Shown here one piece after another: positions 1 through 9,271 of a stretch of DNA of 64,000 bases. The translations under genes were made by a program, and so were the position numbers. The notes under the pieces are model-generated. The model was not told where the DNA came from, made no database searches, and saw nothing but the letters and a program-made list of their open reading frames with translations. This stretch comes from Stigmatella erecta. Its GTDB lineage: Bacteria > Myxococcota > Myxococcia > Myxococcales > Myxococcaceae. The number at the start of each line of letters is the position of its first letter. Position 1 is the first letter of the stretch. The stretch lies in the NCBI RefSeq assembly GCF_900111745.1, contig NZ_FOIJ01000003.1, forward strand, positions 496,001 through 560,000. The letters are read 5' to 3'.

Positions 1-936
1 GCGAAGGGCCTCGTCGCCGACGGCATCGTGGGGCCGAAGACCTGGGCCAAGCTGACCGCAGCTCCCTCGGGCGGCGCGACCCCCACGCTCAAGCAGGGAG
101 CGACGGGCGCCTCCGTCACCAACCTGCAGAATCGCCTCGCCCAGCACGGCTTCAACCCGGGCGCTGCGGACGGCCAGTTCGGTCCAAAGACCACCGCGGC
201 GGTGAAGGCCTTCCAGAGCGCGAAGGGGCTCGTCGCCGACGGCGTCGTCGGACCGAAGACGTGGGCCAAGCTGAACGCCGCGCCAGCGCCTTCGGCTCCG
301 GGCGGTAGCGGCCCCACGCTCAAGCAGGGCTACAGCGGCGCTCCGGTGACCGCGCTTCAGAACCGGCTCAACCAGCTCGGCTTCAATGCCGGTGCGGCGG
401 ATGGCCAGTTCGGTCCGAAGACCACCGCGGCGGTGAAGGCCTTCCAGAGCTCGAAGGGCCTGACCGCGGATGGCGTCGTCGGGCCGAAGACCTGGAGCCA
501 GCTCGGCATCACGGTGGGCGGCACGCCCTCGATTCCCCCCGGCACCGGTGGCGGGCACGGCAACTCCGCCCTCGCCAACAACGCCCGCTCGGTGGCGTTG
601 AGCATGGGCGGCTACTCGAGCCAGGGCCTTTGCGCCACGGGCGTGAGCCGCGCCATTCAGAACACCTACGGCATCAAGGTGTGGGGCAACGGCAACCAGA
701 TCGACGACAACCTGCCGAGGAACAAGTTCAAGCAGGTGAACCTGTCGCTCGCCGAAGCGCTGAAGATCCCCGGCCTCGTGCTGACCTGGGAGAAGACCTC
801 CACCCGCCTCGGCAGCATCTACGGCCATACCGCGATCACCTCGGGCGACGGACGCAGCTCCTACAGCGACTTCGTGGAGAGCAATACCCTGGGCGTGGGC
901 GGCCGCAGCGGCTTCAAGGTCTTCATGCCGATCTAA
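1..936 (+). CDS. Peptidoglycan-binding repeat exoprotein, 5'-truncated
   Basis: The reading frame is open from base 1, so the true start lies upstream of the window. Two full PG_binding_1 repeats and the tail of a third are visible. Each has the LQxRL...F..GxxDGQFGPKTxxAVKAFQ...L.ADGxVGPKTW pattern and they are joined by Ala/Pro/Gly linkers. The last 120 or so residues form a separate domain with a Cys in GLCATGVSRA and a His in YGHTAI. That layout suggests a CHAP- or NlpC/P60-like cysteine hydrolase or a derived catalytic domain. A wall-binding murein hydrolase used in predation or wall remodelling is a reasonable inference. The catalytic assignment is tentative because only the Cys and His can be picked out. 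Confidence 0.8.
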   Translation, partial: AKGLVADGIVGPKTWAKLTAAPSGGATPTLKQGATGASVTNLQNRLAQHGFNPGAADGQFGPKTTAAVKAFQSAKGLVADGVVGPKTWAKLNAAPAPSAPGGSGPTLKQGYSGAPVTALQNRLNQLGFNAGAADGQFGPKTTAAVKAFQSSKGLTADGVVGPKTWSQLGITVGGTPSIPPGTGGGHGNSALANNARSVALSMGGYSSQGLCATGVSRAIQNTYGIKVWGNGNQIDDNLPRNKFKQVNLSLAEALKIPGLVLTWEKTSTRLGSIYGHTAITSGDGRSSYSDFVESNTLGVGGRSGFKVFMPI

Positions 937-949
937 GCCCCCGGGCTGC

Positions 950-966
950 AGCCAGCCTCCCTGGCT
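950..966. terminator. Small hairpin after the peptidoglycan-binding gene
   Basis: AGCCAG and CTGGCT form a perfect 6-bp stem with a 5-nt loop, 14 bases after the stop codon. There is no T-tract, so terminator function is only a guess. Confidence 0.3.
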
Positions 967-1186
967 CGGTGGGCAGTGAGTTCTGCGGGCTGAAGTGAGG
1001 CTGCGGCCGGTCAATCCGGAACATCCCTCGCGGGGAGCTGCGGGGATGCGCACCGGTCACACCGGGCCGGCTCCGCACCCGGCGGAGCACGGCGACCTCT
1101 TACAGATTCTCTTGAGAGTGCGAAGACCGCCCAAGGACGCACAGCCCCGGCTCCATGGGAGTCTGGCACGACATGGGAGCAGGGGC

Positions 1187-3301
1187 TCAGGGCGTGTACA
1201 ATTCGGTCACATCCAGCGGAGGGTAACTGCCACTATCACCGCCCGCCACCAGCACTTGTCCCGAGAGCAACAAGGTGGCCGAATGACTCCCCCGGTTGGT
1301 GAGCATGTGACTGGCAAAACTCCAAGTGCCCGTCTCCGGGTCATACAGCTCTACCGTCGCGAGGGTGTCATTCATGTTGGAGCTATGCGCGCCGCCCGTC
1401 GCCAGCACTTGCCCTGAGCTGAGCAAGGTGGCCTCATGGATGAACCGGCCCGTGCCCAGGTTGCTTGTATACGTCCAGGTCCCAGTCTCCGGCTCGTAAA
1501 GCTCTGCGGTGGCGAGCACTCCATTGCTCCAGCCTCCGGCGGCCAGCACCCGGCCGGAACCTAGCAACGTGGCTGTGTGACTGCGCCGGCCTCTGTGCAT
1601 GCTTCCGGTAGAGGACCAGGTATTCGTTGCTGGGTCATAGAGTTCTGCCGCAGCGGGGTAGCTCATGCTGCTGTTCGACCCGCCAGTGATCAGCACTTGG
1701 CCGGAGGCAAGCACCGTGGCGGTGTGAAGGTAGCGAGCCTCGGACATACTGCCGGCCGGGCGCCAGATGCCCGTCGCCGGCTCGTACAATTCCGCCGTGG
1801 CGAGGACGCCATGGGTGCCATAGCCTCCTGTGACCAGCACCTTGCCTGAGGGCAGCAACGTCACGGTGTGGGAGCGCCTGGCTGTGCTCATGCTGCCGGT
1901 AGGTGTCCAAGTCCCTGTCTGGGGGTCGTACAGCTCTGCCGAGGCGAATGTGCCGTGACTCCATCCGCCCACGACAAGCACCTTGCCCGACACCAGCAGT
2001 GTGGCGCCGGGGTCGCTGCGGCCCGTGCCGAGATCGCCGGTCGCTCTCCAACGCCCCTGCACCGGGTCATACAACGCTGTTGAGGCATTGGCGTAGAAGC
2101 CGCCTGCGACCAGCACTTCACCCGAGGGCAGCAATGTGGCCGAGTGGGAAAAGCGGCCCGTTTCCATGCTGCCAACCGGAGCCCAGGGACTCGGCCCCGG
2201 AGAGTACAGCTCGGCCGAGGCCAAAGCCGTGTTGCCATCATAGCCGCCGACCACCAGCACCTTGCCCGAGGGCAGAAAGGTGGCCGTGTGGAACCGGCGG
2301 GCCGTGCTCATCTTGGGGGCGGCACTCCAAGTGTCCTTCCACCAGTCGAACACCTCCGCTGAGTCAAGCGCGCCACCGCTGCCAATGCCAATGCCACCGG
2401 CAACCAGCACGATACCCGAACGCACCTCCGTGGCCGTGTGGTCTTCGCGGCGCATCGCCATGTTCGCGACAGCCCCCCATGAGCCCTGCCATGGGTCATA
2501 CACCTCCGCCGAGGCGAGGAGCCAATCGTCGCTGTTGCCACCGGTATACAGCACGCGCCCCGAGGGCAACGGCGAGGATGCGCCGTAGGCACGATCGTTG
2601 GTCATGCCGGCGATGGGCGTCCACGAGCCCGACCAAGGTTGGTACAGCTCCGCCGAGGACAGGTAATTGAATCCGTCGGTTCCCCCCATCACCAGCACCT
2701 CACCCGAAGACATCATCCTGGCACTGTGGGAGATACGGGCCATGGTCATGTTGCCGGTCGCAGTCCAGGTACCGCTCCACGGATCATAGAGCTCGGCCGA
2801 GTCGAGCGCGGTGTTGTTGTTCCACCCACCCGAAACCAGCACCTGTCCCGTGGGCAGCGCAGTCGCCGTATGTTGGAGACGATCGGTGAGCATCCTGCTG
2901 GTGAGGCTCCAGGTATTGGTCCACGGGTCGTAGATTTCCGCAGAGGCCTCCCATTGGCCGGTCAGCCCACCTGCCACCAGCACCTGGCCCGAGGGCAGCA
3001 GCGTGGCGGTGTGATCAATGCGGCCCGTGGACATGGAGCCAGCAGAGGACCAGAGGCCCGTTGCCGGGTCATATAGTTCCGCCGCTTCAGGAAACTCACT
3101 GCCGTTGCTGCCTCCCACCACCAGTACTTGACCCGAGAGCAGCACCGTGGCCGTGTGGCCATAGCGGGCCACGGACATGCTGCCAGCAGGAGTCCATGCC
3201 GCACCGGATTGGGCCTGCGCGCCCTGCACCGCGAGCAGGGAGAAAACCAGCAGCACAGCCCACCCCCACCCTCCTCTTCGAGACATGCCACTGCACGACA
3301 T
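1187..3301 (-). CDS. Secreted Kelch-repeat protein (704 aa)
   Basis: An N-terminal signal peptide (hydrophobic WAVLLVFSLLAVQGAQAQ) is followed by about 14 tandem Kelch-type repeats of about 48 residues. Each repeat carries the pattern W...GSM...R..HTAT.L.SGxVLVxGG......AELYDP. The repeats fill the rest of the protein and should fold as one or two extracellular beta-propellers. No enzymatic domain is attached. Kelch proteins of this kind are abundant in myxobacteria and are usually thought to mediate surface or matrix binding. The start is supported by AAGGAG five bases upstream of ATG. An internal ATG five codons later is less well placed. Confidence 0.88.
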   Translation of the reverse strand: MSCSGMSRRGGWGWAVLLVFSLLAVQGAQAQSGAAWTPAGSMSVARYGHTATVLLSGQVLVVGGSNGSEFPEAAELYDPATGLWSSAGSMSTGRIDHTATLLPSGQVLVAGGLTGQWEASAEIYDPWTNTWSLTSRMLTDRLQHTATALPTGQVLVSGGWNNNTALDSAELYDPWSGTWTATGNMTMARISHSARMMSSGEVLVMGGTDGFNYLSSAELYQPWSGSWTPIAGMTNDRAYGASSPLPSGRVLYTGGNSDDWLLASAEVYDPWQGSWGAVANMAMRREDHTATEVRSGIVLVAGGIGIGSGGALDSAEVFDWWKDTWSAAPKMSTARRFHTATFLPSGKVLVVGGYDGNTALASAELYSPGPSPWAPVGSMETGRFSHSATLLPSGEVLVAGGFYANASTALYDPVQGRWRATGDLGTGRSDPGATLLVSGKVLVVGGWSHGTFASAELYDPQTGTWTPTGSMSTARRSHTVTLLPSGKVLVTGGYGTHGVLATAELYEPATGIWRPAGSMSEARYLHTATVLASGQVLITGGSNSSMSYPAAAELYDPATNTWSSTGSMHRGRRSHTATLLGSGRVLAAGGWSNGVLATAELYEPETGTWTYTSNLGTGRFIHEATLLSSGQVLATGGAHSSNMNDTLATVELYDPETGTWSFASHMLTNRGSHSATLLLSGQVLVAGGDSGSYPPLDVTELYTP

Positions 3302-3732
3302 GACGGCTCCTTACCAAGTGCAGTGAGCACTGATAGCACAGGAGGGGCATCGGCTGCAGGGCCTCCACCTCACCTATAGCCACTCCCGCACAACGCGAAG
3401 AGCAGCCTTCAAAGCCAGTCCATTCAGGAGTCTTTCAAGCGACGCGATGCGTGTCACCGCGCCAAGCGTTCCAGCGCCTGCTCGCAAGCCGGGAACCTAC
3501 AGCCGGCCGCGCAAGCGCGGCATGCGTCTGCTTTTTCCTCGGCAATTGATTGCCACGCAGCGCGCCCGCCGGGAGAGGCTTAACCTCTATGGCAGACAGG
3601 ACACGGTCCGTCTGATGGAAACCGTGACCTATGGGTACAGCGTCCTCAGCTGCGCCCCCAGGGCGTCTGGCTGACCGACCACGTGCCGCCTGGCTACGTG
3701 TCGGGCTGGCCTGGCCCGGGGCGGACGTGACG
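3302..3732. other. Non-coding gap between Kelch gene and rph
   Basis: This stretch holds no frame with convincing coding character. A short plus-strand frame at 3447-3674 has low-complexity, Arg-rich content and no good ribosome site. The one clear structure is a perfect inverted repeat at 3506-3521 (GCCGCGC, two bases, GCGCGGC), function unknown. Confidence 0.5.
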
Positions 3733-3756
3733 AAAAGACGGCATCTGCCTCATGCC
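3733..3756 (-). terminator. Probable terminator of rph
   Basis: Read on the minus strand, the rph stop codon runs into GGCAT, a 7-base loop and ATGCC. This is followed within three bases by TTTT. The 5-bp stem overlaps the stop codon. It is a weak but complete Rho-independent arrangement. Confidence 0.45.
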
Positions 3757-6368
3757 AGGACTTCCACGTATCCGTCGGTTCCATGCACGCGGATGCGCTG
3801 CCCGTCCTTGATCAACCTGGTCGCGTTCTCCACGCCGACGACCGCTGGCAAGCCGTATTCCCGGGCGATCACCGCGCCATGGGTCATCAGCCCACCCACT
3901 TCGGTCACCAAGCCCTTGATGGACACGAACAAGGGCGTCCAGCTTGGGTCCGTGAAGGCGGTGACCAGGATATCCCCCGCTTCCAGCTCGGCATCGGCCA
4001 TGTCCGAGAGGACGCGGGCCCGTCCCTCGACGACGCCCGCGCAGACGGGGAGACCGACCAAGGCGCCGGCGGGGAGATCGGCTCGCTTGTACGCACCGGT
4101 GACGATTTCCCCATCGGACGTGAGAACCCGCGGTGGCGTCAGCTTCCGGTGGCGCTCGTGCTCGGCCTTCCGCCTACTGACGATCTGGCCGTCCAGACTG
4201 TGCGTGCGCACGGCCTCGCGCAGTTCCTGGAACGTGAGGTAGTAGATGTCTTCTTGCTCCTGGAGCACGTTGGCTCGCACGAGCTGGCCGGCTTCTTTCA
4301 GGAGGGCTTGCTTGTAGAGGAAGTATCGGCTGACGATGCCGTACTTCGGATACTCACGGTAGCCGATGAAGGTCCGGAGCCGGCTGATCATCCGTTGCGT
4401 TTCTCCGGCCTTCTGCTCCCCGTCCGGTACTTGCCTCAAGCGCTCCAGCAGCTCCTCCTCCTTCTTCGAGGCCTCCTGCCGCCCGTGCTCGAACTTCCGG
4501 CGGCCGGCCCCTGGCTCGAAGTTCTTGATGTGGCTGAGAATCAAGGGAACCAGGGTCGTGGGTGCTTCGCGCCAACGTGTCCTCGTCACGTCGATTTCCC
4601 CGGCGCATCGCATGCCGTACTTGTCGAGATACGCGCGGATGGCGTCGTGGGCTTCCAGTCCCCCATCCAACGGGAGCAGGCCCTCCAAGAAGCCTTCATC
4701 CTTCGCGTGCTGGAGGTAAGCAACCACCTCTGGATGCGGACGGAGCACGTCCGCGACGTCCAGGAGCGCCAGCCCCATTTCCGAAGTGATGTTGTTCGGT
4801 ACGGACTGCGACAGTGTGTCCGCGGCGTTCTTCTCACCCAACCACGCCATCATCTGCTCGTTGAGCCATGTTGCAGCGTTCATGCCGGCCATGAGCGCGC
4901 CGAAGCTCTGCGGCTCGGTCAAGCTCTGCTTCAAGAGCTGGACGTCTTCGAGGATGAAATCCAGGAGATCCGTTCCTGACTTCGCCCGGATGTCCCGCCT
5001 CAGCGCTTCGACCGATGCCTGGCTGCGCGCGATCAACTCCGCGACGATCGCCGGATCGTCTTCAACTTGCGCCTGGAAGCGGGCGGGCGGCATACCTGGC
5101 TTGCCTTGACCGGGCCCCGGAACCTTCGGATCACCGGGCGGCGCTTCGATGAAATCGCCCCGCTCGATGAGGGTCGCCAGGGCGTCCTTGATCAGCGGAT
5201 CGGAGCGGCCCATGACATTCAAGAGCACGTCCCGGCTGGCCGGCGAAGCCAGCTCCTTCGTGAGGTCGACGAACAACCGGCCACCCGCTGCATACATGGG
5301 TCTCGCCGCGGTCAACTGGAACAAGGACAGCCCCAAGGGCTTCATGGGGTCGGTCATCATCTGCTGATGGCCGACGGAGACATAGACGTGGTTGCCTTGC
5401 TCACCCGTTTCAGGAATGGGGTACAGGGTCGTGATTGGCCGGCTCTGGACGATGTGGAACGCGTCCTCGACCAGGCACCATTCGATGTCCTGGGGCTGAC
5501 CGAAATGCCTTTCGATCTGCCGTCCCAGGCGCGCGAGCCGCACGATCTGAGCCTCCGTCAGCACTTGCTGGTCCTGCCGCTCGGGCTCGAGCGCTCGCTC
5601 CTGAGTCCCCCCGCCCTCCAAGGCCCACGTCGCCAGTTGCTTGGTGGCGATCACCTTCTCGATGACCTGGCCGTCCCGCACCTTGTAGCCATCGGCGTTC
5701 ACCAGGCCCGACACCAGTGCCTCGCCCAGACCGAAGCCAGCCTCGATCGATGCCACCTTCCGGTTCGCTGTGACGGGATCGGCCGTGAACAAGATGCCCG
5801 CCGCCTGCGGGAGGAGCATCTTCTGCACCACCACCGCCATGTGGACCTTGCGGTGGTCGAAGCCGTGTTGGAGGCGATAGGCGACCGCCCGCTCGGTGAA
5901 GAGCGAGGCCCAGCACCGGCTGATGTGCTTCAGGATCGCCGGCTTGCCGATGACGTTCAGATACGTATCCTGCTGGCCCGCGAAGGAAGCCGCCGGTAAA
6001 TCCTCCGCCGTCGCGCTGGACCGCACGGCGTAGGCCTCTTGCGCCCCGAGCCTGGCGAGAAAGCGGGTGATCTCTTCTTGGACGTCTTCAGGGATGGCGA
6101 TCCCTTCGATGACCCCGCGAAGCGCCGCGGCAAGCTCCCGGATCGCCTCACGGTCTTCCGCCTTCAGCAGCGCCAACCGATCCTGCAAGCCGCCGATCGC
6201 CGGCACTGCGCGCATGACCCGCTTGAAGGCTTCGGTCGAGACGCAGAAGCCATCCGGCACGCGGATCCCTTCGAGTCTGGAAAGCTCCCCCAGGTGCGCG
6301 CCTTTCCCGCCCGCCACCCCGATGCCGGTTCGGTCAAGTTCCTGGAAGCCAAGCACATACGCACGCAT
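3750..6368 (-). CDS. rph: Rifampicin phosphotransferase (rifamycin-inactivating)
   Basis: Rph enzymes transfer the beta-phosphate of ATP to the C21 hydroxyl of rifamycins, giving inactive phospho-rifamycin, AMP and phosphate. The 872-residue protein has the full three-part layout. An N-terminal ATP-grasp half contains GGKGAHLGE and VRSSATAEDLPAASFAGQ with the expected Arg. A middle drug-binding half contains VGHQQMMTDPMKPLGLSLF. The C-terminal swivelling domain contains GGLMTHGAVIAREYG with the phospho-carrier His near residue 830. Length and motifs match Listeria-type Rph rather than PEP synthase. I chose the ATG at 6368 because family members begin M-x-x-YVL. An ATG at 6389 would add seven residues, and neither has a strong ribosome site. 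An IS91-type transposase remnant lies just upstream. Confidence 0.9.
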   Translation of the reverse strand: MRAYVLGFQELDRTGIGVAGGKGAHLGELSRLEGIRVPDGFCVSTEAFKRVMRAVPAIGGLQDRLALLKAEDREAIRELAAALRGVIEGIAIPEDVQEEITRFLARLGAQEAYAVRSSATAEDLPAASFAGQQDTYLNVIGKPAILKHISRCWASLFTERAVAYRLQHGFDHRKVHMAVVVQKMLLPQAAGILFTADPVTANRKVASIEAGFGLGEALVSGLVNADGYKVRDGQVIEKVIATKQLATWALEGGGTQERALEPERQDQQVLTEAQIVRLARLGRQIERHFGQPQDIEWCLVEDAFHIVQSRPITTLYPIPETGEQGNHVYVSVGHQQMMTDPMKPLGLSLFQLTAARPMYAAGGRLFVDLTKELASPASRDVLLNVMGRSDPLIKDALATLIERGDFIEAPPGDPKVPGPGQGKPGMPPARFQAQVEDDPAIVAELIARSQASVEALRRDIRAKSGTDLLDFILEDVQLLKQSLTEPQSFGALMAGMNAATWLNEQMMAWLGEKNAADTLSQSVPNNITSEMGLALLDVADVLRPHPEVVAYLQHAKDEGFLEGLLPLDGGLEAHDAIRAYLDKYGMRCAGEIDVTRTRWREAPTTLVPLILSHIKNFEPGAGRRKFEHGRQEASKKEEELLERLRQVPDGEQKAGETQRMISRLRTFIGYREYPKYGIVSRYFLYKQALLKEAGQLVRANVLQEQEDIYYLTFQELREAVRTHSLDGQIVSRRKAEHERHRKLTPPRVLTSDGEIVTGAYKRADLPAGALVGLPVCAGVVEGRARVLSDMADAELEAGDILVTAFTDPSWTPLFVSIKGLVTEVGGLMTHGAVIAREYGLPAVVGVENATRLIKDGQRIRVHGTDGYVEVLA

Positions 6369-6649
6369 GTGTTCATCTCGTTCAGCCATTCATGGCCACG
6401 AGGAGAGGCGCCATGAAGGGGGCACGGGCCGAGGATAGCACGAGGACGAGCGTGGGTCTGGCCTGCTACCGCCCGCTCCCTTCTGCCTCCCGGCCGGAGG
6501 GGTTTTCCTCATAAGCCTCAACACCCTGTAGCCTGTGTTGGCCCTCTGGCCAGGGCCGGGCTCGCACCTGCCATCAGCAACTCCTGGTACTCCACGAAGT
6601 CGAACGTCCTCCCCAACACCACCGCGAACGGCTACTCGCGGCGCACAAT

Positions 6650-6866
6650 CCTTCCGTGGCTCCTTGCTGGCCGCAGCCTGGGACGCCACGCTCGCCTCCT
6701 CCTCTCCTGGGAAACCAGAAATGGCCGCAGTTGCGCATGGAGCGAAGACGCCGTGGAACCTCGTGAGGTTTGTCCGAGGCGAACGCACCAGCGACGCCAC
6801 ACGCCGCAACAGTTCATAAGGCTTCGCCGTGCTCCGGCTGGTTGCAAGGATAACGTCCCTGCTGTG
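6650..6866 (-). pseudogene. IS91-family transposase remnant (frameshifted)
   Basis: One minus-strand frame reads KPYELLRRVASLVRSPRT followed by NLTRFHGVFAP. It then shifts frame near base 6738 into HAQLRPFLVS. These blocks are the conserved RxNLTRFHGVFAPHAxLRPxLV region of IS91-type (Y2/HUH-related) transposases. No start codon, catalytic tyrosine region or element ends can be recognised, so only a short decayed core survives. It sits between the 5' end of rph and the next intact gene, and suggests past transposition or acquisition here. Confidence 0.6.
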
Positions 6867-7011
6867 AAGCCTCTCACTCGTTGAGAGTGAAGCGGCGAAC
6901 AGCCTTCAAACCGCTCAAACGGCAGAGTGCATTGTATCAGGGGCTGCGGTGCCGGTGTGGCACTGCCCGGTACCCTGATGGCACAGCATCATTCACCACA
7001 GGAAAACCATC

Positions 7012-7425
7012 ATGGCAAAGCTTCAGCCGTTCCTCGCGCAGGGAACCCAGACTGGCTCCAAAGAGAACATCGAGGTCAAGGTTCTCTTCACGTGGCCTTC
7101 CGTCGGCTCGGGTCAGTTCACCGCCGTCAGCGATTACAATGCAGTCTTCACGGGACAGATCGACAGCGCCTTCTACAAGGGGCCGATGAGCCTCTCCCTC
7201 TCGCTCAGCGACCAGAACCCCAGTTCTCAGCGAGGGCCTGCCTCCATCACACTCAACGGTACGGCCGATCCCCAGGCGACCTACCAGGTGAGCCGCAACC
7301 AGATCGTGATCAGCGCCTCGCTCGATGGCAAGTCGGAGACGATCGCGATCAATGCGGGGGATGGCGGCACGTACCTGAGCCTCTCTGGCGCGGTCAGCCA
7401 TACTGTCTTCCTCAAGCCGAGCTGA
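7012..7425 (+). CDS. Small hypothetical beta-rich protein (137 aa)
   Basis: I do not recognise this protein. It has no signal peptide or membrane segment. It alternates short hydrophobic and Ser/Thr-rich strands (SLSLSLSDQNPSS, ISASLDGKSETIAI), which looks like a beta-sandwich. An AGGAAA stretch 8 to 13 bases before the ATG supports the start. It stands alone between an IS91 remnant and a decayed amidohydrolase, in a patch of acquired DNA. It could be a cytosolic effector, lectin-like or orphan protein. Confidence 0.6.
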   Translation: MAKLQPFLAQGTQTGSKENIEVKVLFTWPSVGSGQFTAVSDYNAVFTGQIDSAFYKGPMSLSLSLSDQNPSSQRGPASITLNGTADPQATYQVSRNQIVISASLDGKSETIAINAGDGGTYLSLSGAVSHTVFLKPS

Positions 7426-7538
7426 TCAGCTTCAGGCCAACGCCCCGAGGCAGGCTCTCGGGGCGTCTGGCCTGAAGCACTTGCTGAGTGACGCGGATCA
7501 CCGGCCGTGAGTGACCGGCCTCGCTCACCCACCATCAG

Positions 7539-8318
7539 GTGCTTGATATGAAGTTCCGAACCATGGATGACAGGGGCACGGTCGCCGAAGCCGTCTCGGT
7601 AGACCACCACGGCCGGATCCTCCGGGCAGGGACCGAGGTGGAGCTCGTGCGCATGGAACCGCAGCAGGTGCTGATGCCTGGCTTCATCGAGCCGCACATG
7701 CACACCCTGTTCACGCTGATCCAGGGGCTGGAGGGCGGCGCCATGCCTGCTGGGACCCTAATCCGTCGCGAACCAGCCAAACTGCAAGAACATGTTGCTC
7801 GATGCGCTCACGACGCTGAAGCCCACATCAACCGACCCTGCGCTTTCCGACGTGTTCATCGTGGGCGTGAACCTGGATCCGTCGCAGTAACAGTTCGGGT
7901 CCTCCTTCTGCACTGGGGGTAAGGTGGCCCCCACCTTCGCCGACCTGCCGAAGCAGTATCTGGCTGACTGTGTGAGCGTGGACCGCCTGGTCTTCGTCCT
8001 GGATCAGCCCGGCCTCCTGGCCTATGTGAACCAGACGGCGGCTGACATCACGAGTGCCTACTTGAAAAAGCACCAGATGTGCCCACCCCAGTCGATAGCA
8101 GCGAGTGGGTCACCGGGACGGACGGGCAGTTCACCGGCCTGATCCGTGAAGCCGCTGGACTCCAGCCGTTCCTGCAGGCGAGGGCGAAGACCATCACCCG
8201 CTTGAGTTGCTTGAGTCCAACCCAGCCAAGCTCATCGCGGAGTCTGGCGCGAACATGAAGCGGAAGATCCGGCAGATGCGCGAGGCAGGGCTCCCCCCCT
8301 CTCCGAAGGTGGCCTGAC
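7539..8318 (+). pseudogene. Decayed amidohydrolase (YtcJ-like)
   Basis: Pieces of one metal-dependent amidohydrolase are spread over different frames. The first is the N-terminal strand with VLMPGFIEPHMHTLF, containing the HxH metal motif, at about 7550-7740. Next comes KNMLLDALTTLKP then DVFIVGVNLDPS, ending at a TAA near 7890. Then KVAPTFADLPKQYLADCVSVDR and FVLDQPGLLAYVNQTA follow from 7921, then DSSEWVTGTDGQFTGL and LLESNPAKLIAESGANMKRK. At least three frame changes or stops break it. An intact family member would be about 500 residues or more, so large segments are also missing. It is almost certainly non-functional. Confidence 0.65.
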
Positions 8319-8473
8319 CAGCTTGTCGCAACTCGAAGCGGCGAAGCTCCTCGCGGAGGATCCGGCCTTCCCGATACAGATCGCCAGGGCACACACATCC
8401 CGAGAAGCCCAGCACCCCTGTGAGGTTTCTGGGCTTTAGGAATTTCAGCGTCCAGGCGGTCCGATCCTCGTGC

Positions 8474-8502
8474 TTGACAACCCATAAGCACCAGCTTATG
8501 CA
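8474..8502 (+). promoter_or_regulatory. Sigma70-type promoter of the arsR operon
   Basis: TTGACA (8474-8479) and TATGCA (8497-8502) are separated by exactly 17 bp, a near-consensus housekeeping promoter. The predicted transcription start is at about 8509, the same position as the first ATG of the regulator gene. The mRNA may therefore be leaderless. Confidence 0.65.
8483..8500. promoter_or_regulatory. Palindromic operator inside the arsR promoter
   Basis: CATAAG-CACCAG-CTTATG is a perfect 6-bp inverted repeat. It lies in the spacer and overlaps the -10 box of the promoter. Its position and AT-rich dyad symmetry fit the binding site of an ArsR/SmtB dimer repressing its own operon. The assignment to the adjacent regulator is inferred. 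Confidence 0.6.
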
Positions 8503-8508
8503 TTGTGC

Positions 8509-8838
8509 ATGCAGAGCGCGGCCGTGGCCGAAAACAAGATCTTCCTGGCGCTGGCGGACCCCAGCCGCCGGGCGATCTTCGAGTCGCTCACGCGTGGCGA
8601 AGCGGCGGTGAAGGATCTCACGGCGCGCTTCGACATCTCGCAGCCAGCGGTCTCTCAGCACCTCGCCACCTTGAAAGACGCAGGACTGGTGAGCGGACGG
8701 CGCGAGGGGCGCTGTGTCTACTACCGGGTGGAGCCTCGCGGGATGAAGCCGCTCATCGATTGGATCTCGCACTACCGCGCCTTCTGGACGGAGCACGTCG
8801 GCCGCCTTGAACAGCTCCTGGAGAAAATGGACCCATGA
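8509..8838 (+). CDS. ArsR-family transcriptional regulator (109 aa)
   Basis: This is a small winged-helix repressor. It has the ArsR core IFLALADPSRRAIFESL, then the recognition helix region DISQPAVSQHLATLKDAGLV, then the wing GRREGRCVYYRVEP. No Cys metal-binding motif (ELCVCDL type) is present. It belongs to the non-metal group commonly paired with SRPBCC proteins. The ATG at 8509 is used here. A TTG at 8503 would overlap the -10 region and is unlikely. The stop overlaps the start of the next gene by ATGA, so translation is coupled. It probably autoregulates through the palindrome immediately upstream. Confidence 0.9.
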   Translation: MQSAAVAENKIFLALADPSRRAIFESLTRGEAAVKDLTARFDISQPAVSQHLATLKDAGLVSGRREGRCVYYRVEPRGMKPLIDWISHYRAFWTEHVGRLEQLLEKMDP

Positions 8839-9271
8839 CTCCCACCGACAAGACCGCACCGTCGCAAACGGACGCCATTTCGTTCGAATTCGATTTGCAG
8901 CATGCGCCGGGGAAGGTGTGGCGCGCGCTCACCGACCCCGTCCTGCTCGCGGAGTGGCTCCTGCCCGCCGCCGGGTTCAAGCTCGAACCGGGGACAGCCT
9001 TCACGTTCCAGGCGCAGCCGATGCCCAGTTGGGACGGCATCGTGCATTGCCGGGTCCTCGAAATCGAAGCGCAGAAGAAGCTCCGCTACGCGTGGGCCGT
9101 TGGCGGCATGGACACCGTCGTGACGTTCACGCTCACGCCCACGGCGTCGGGCACTCGCCTCGCCCTCGTGCAGTCGGGCTTCAAGCCAGACCAGAAGCAG
9201 AACTTCGCCGGCGCACGCTACGGCTGGAAGATGATGGGCGGGAAGCTCGTTGACCTGCTCGCGAGGACCCC

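Noticed and set aside
1187-3301. Regularly spaced repeats that might be mistaken for a CRISPR array
   Set aside because: They are protein-coding Kelch units of about 144 bp that differ from each other. There are no short identical repeats with unique spacers and no cas genes.
3447-3674. 75-aa plus-strand frame between the Kelch gene and rph
   Set aside because: It is Arg-rich with no ribosome site, no homology that I recognise and no codon pattern like its neighbours.
3750-6368. Phosphoenolpyruvate synthase (PpsA)
   Set aside because: The domain order ATP-grasp, long drug-binding region, then His domain at the very C-terminus matches Rph. PpsA has the His domain in the middle and a C-terminal PEP barrel.
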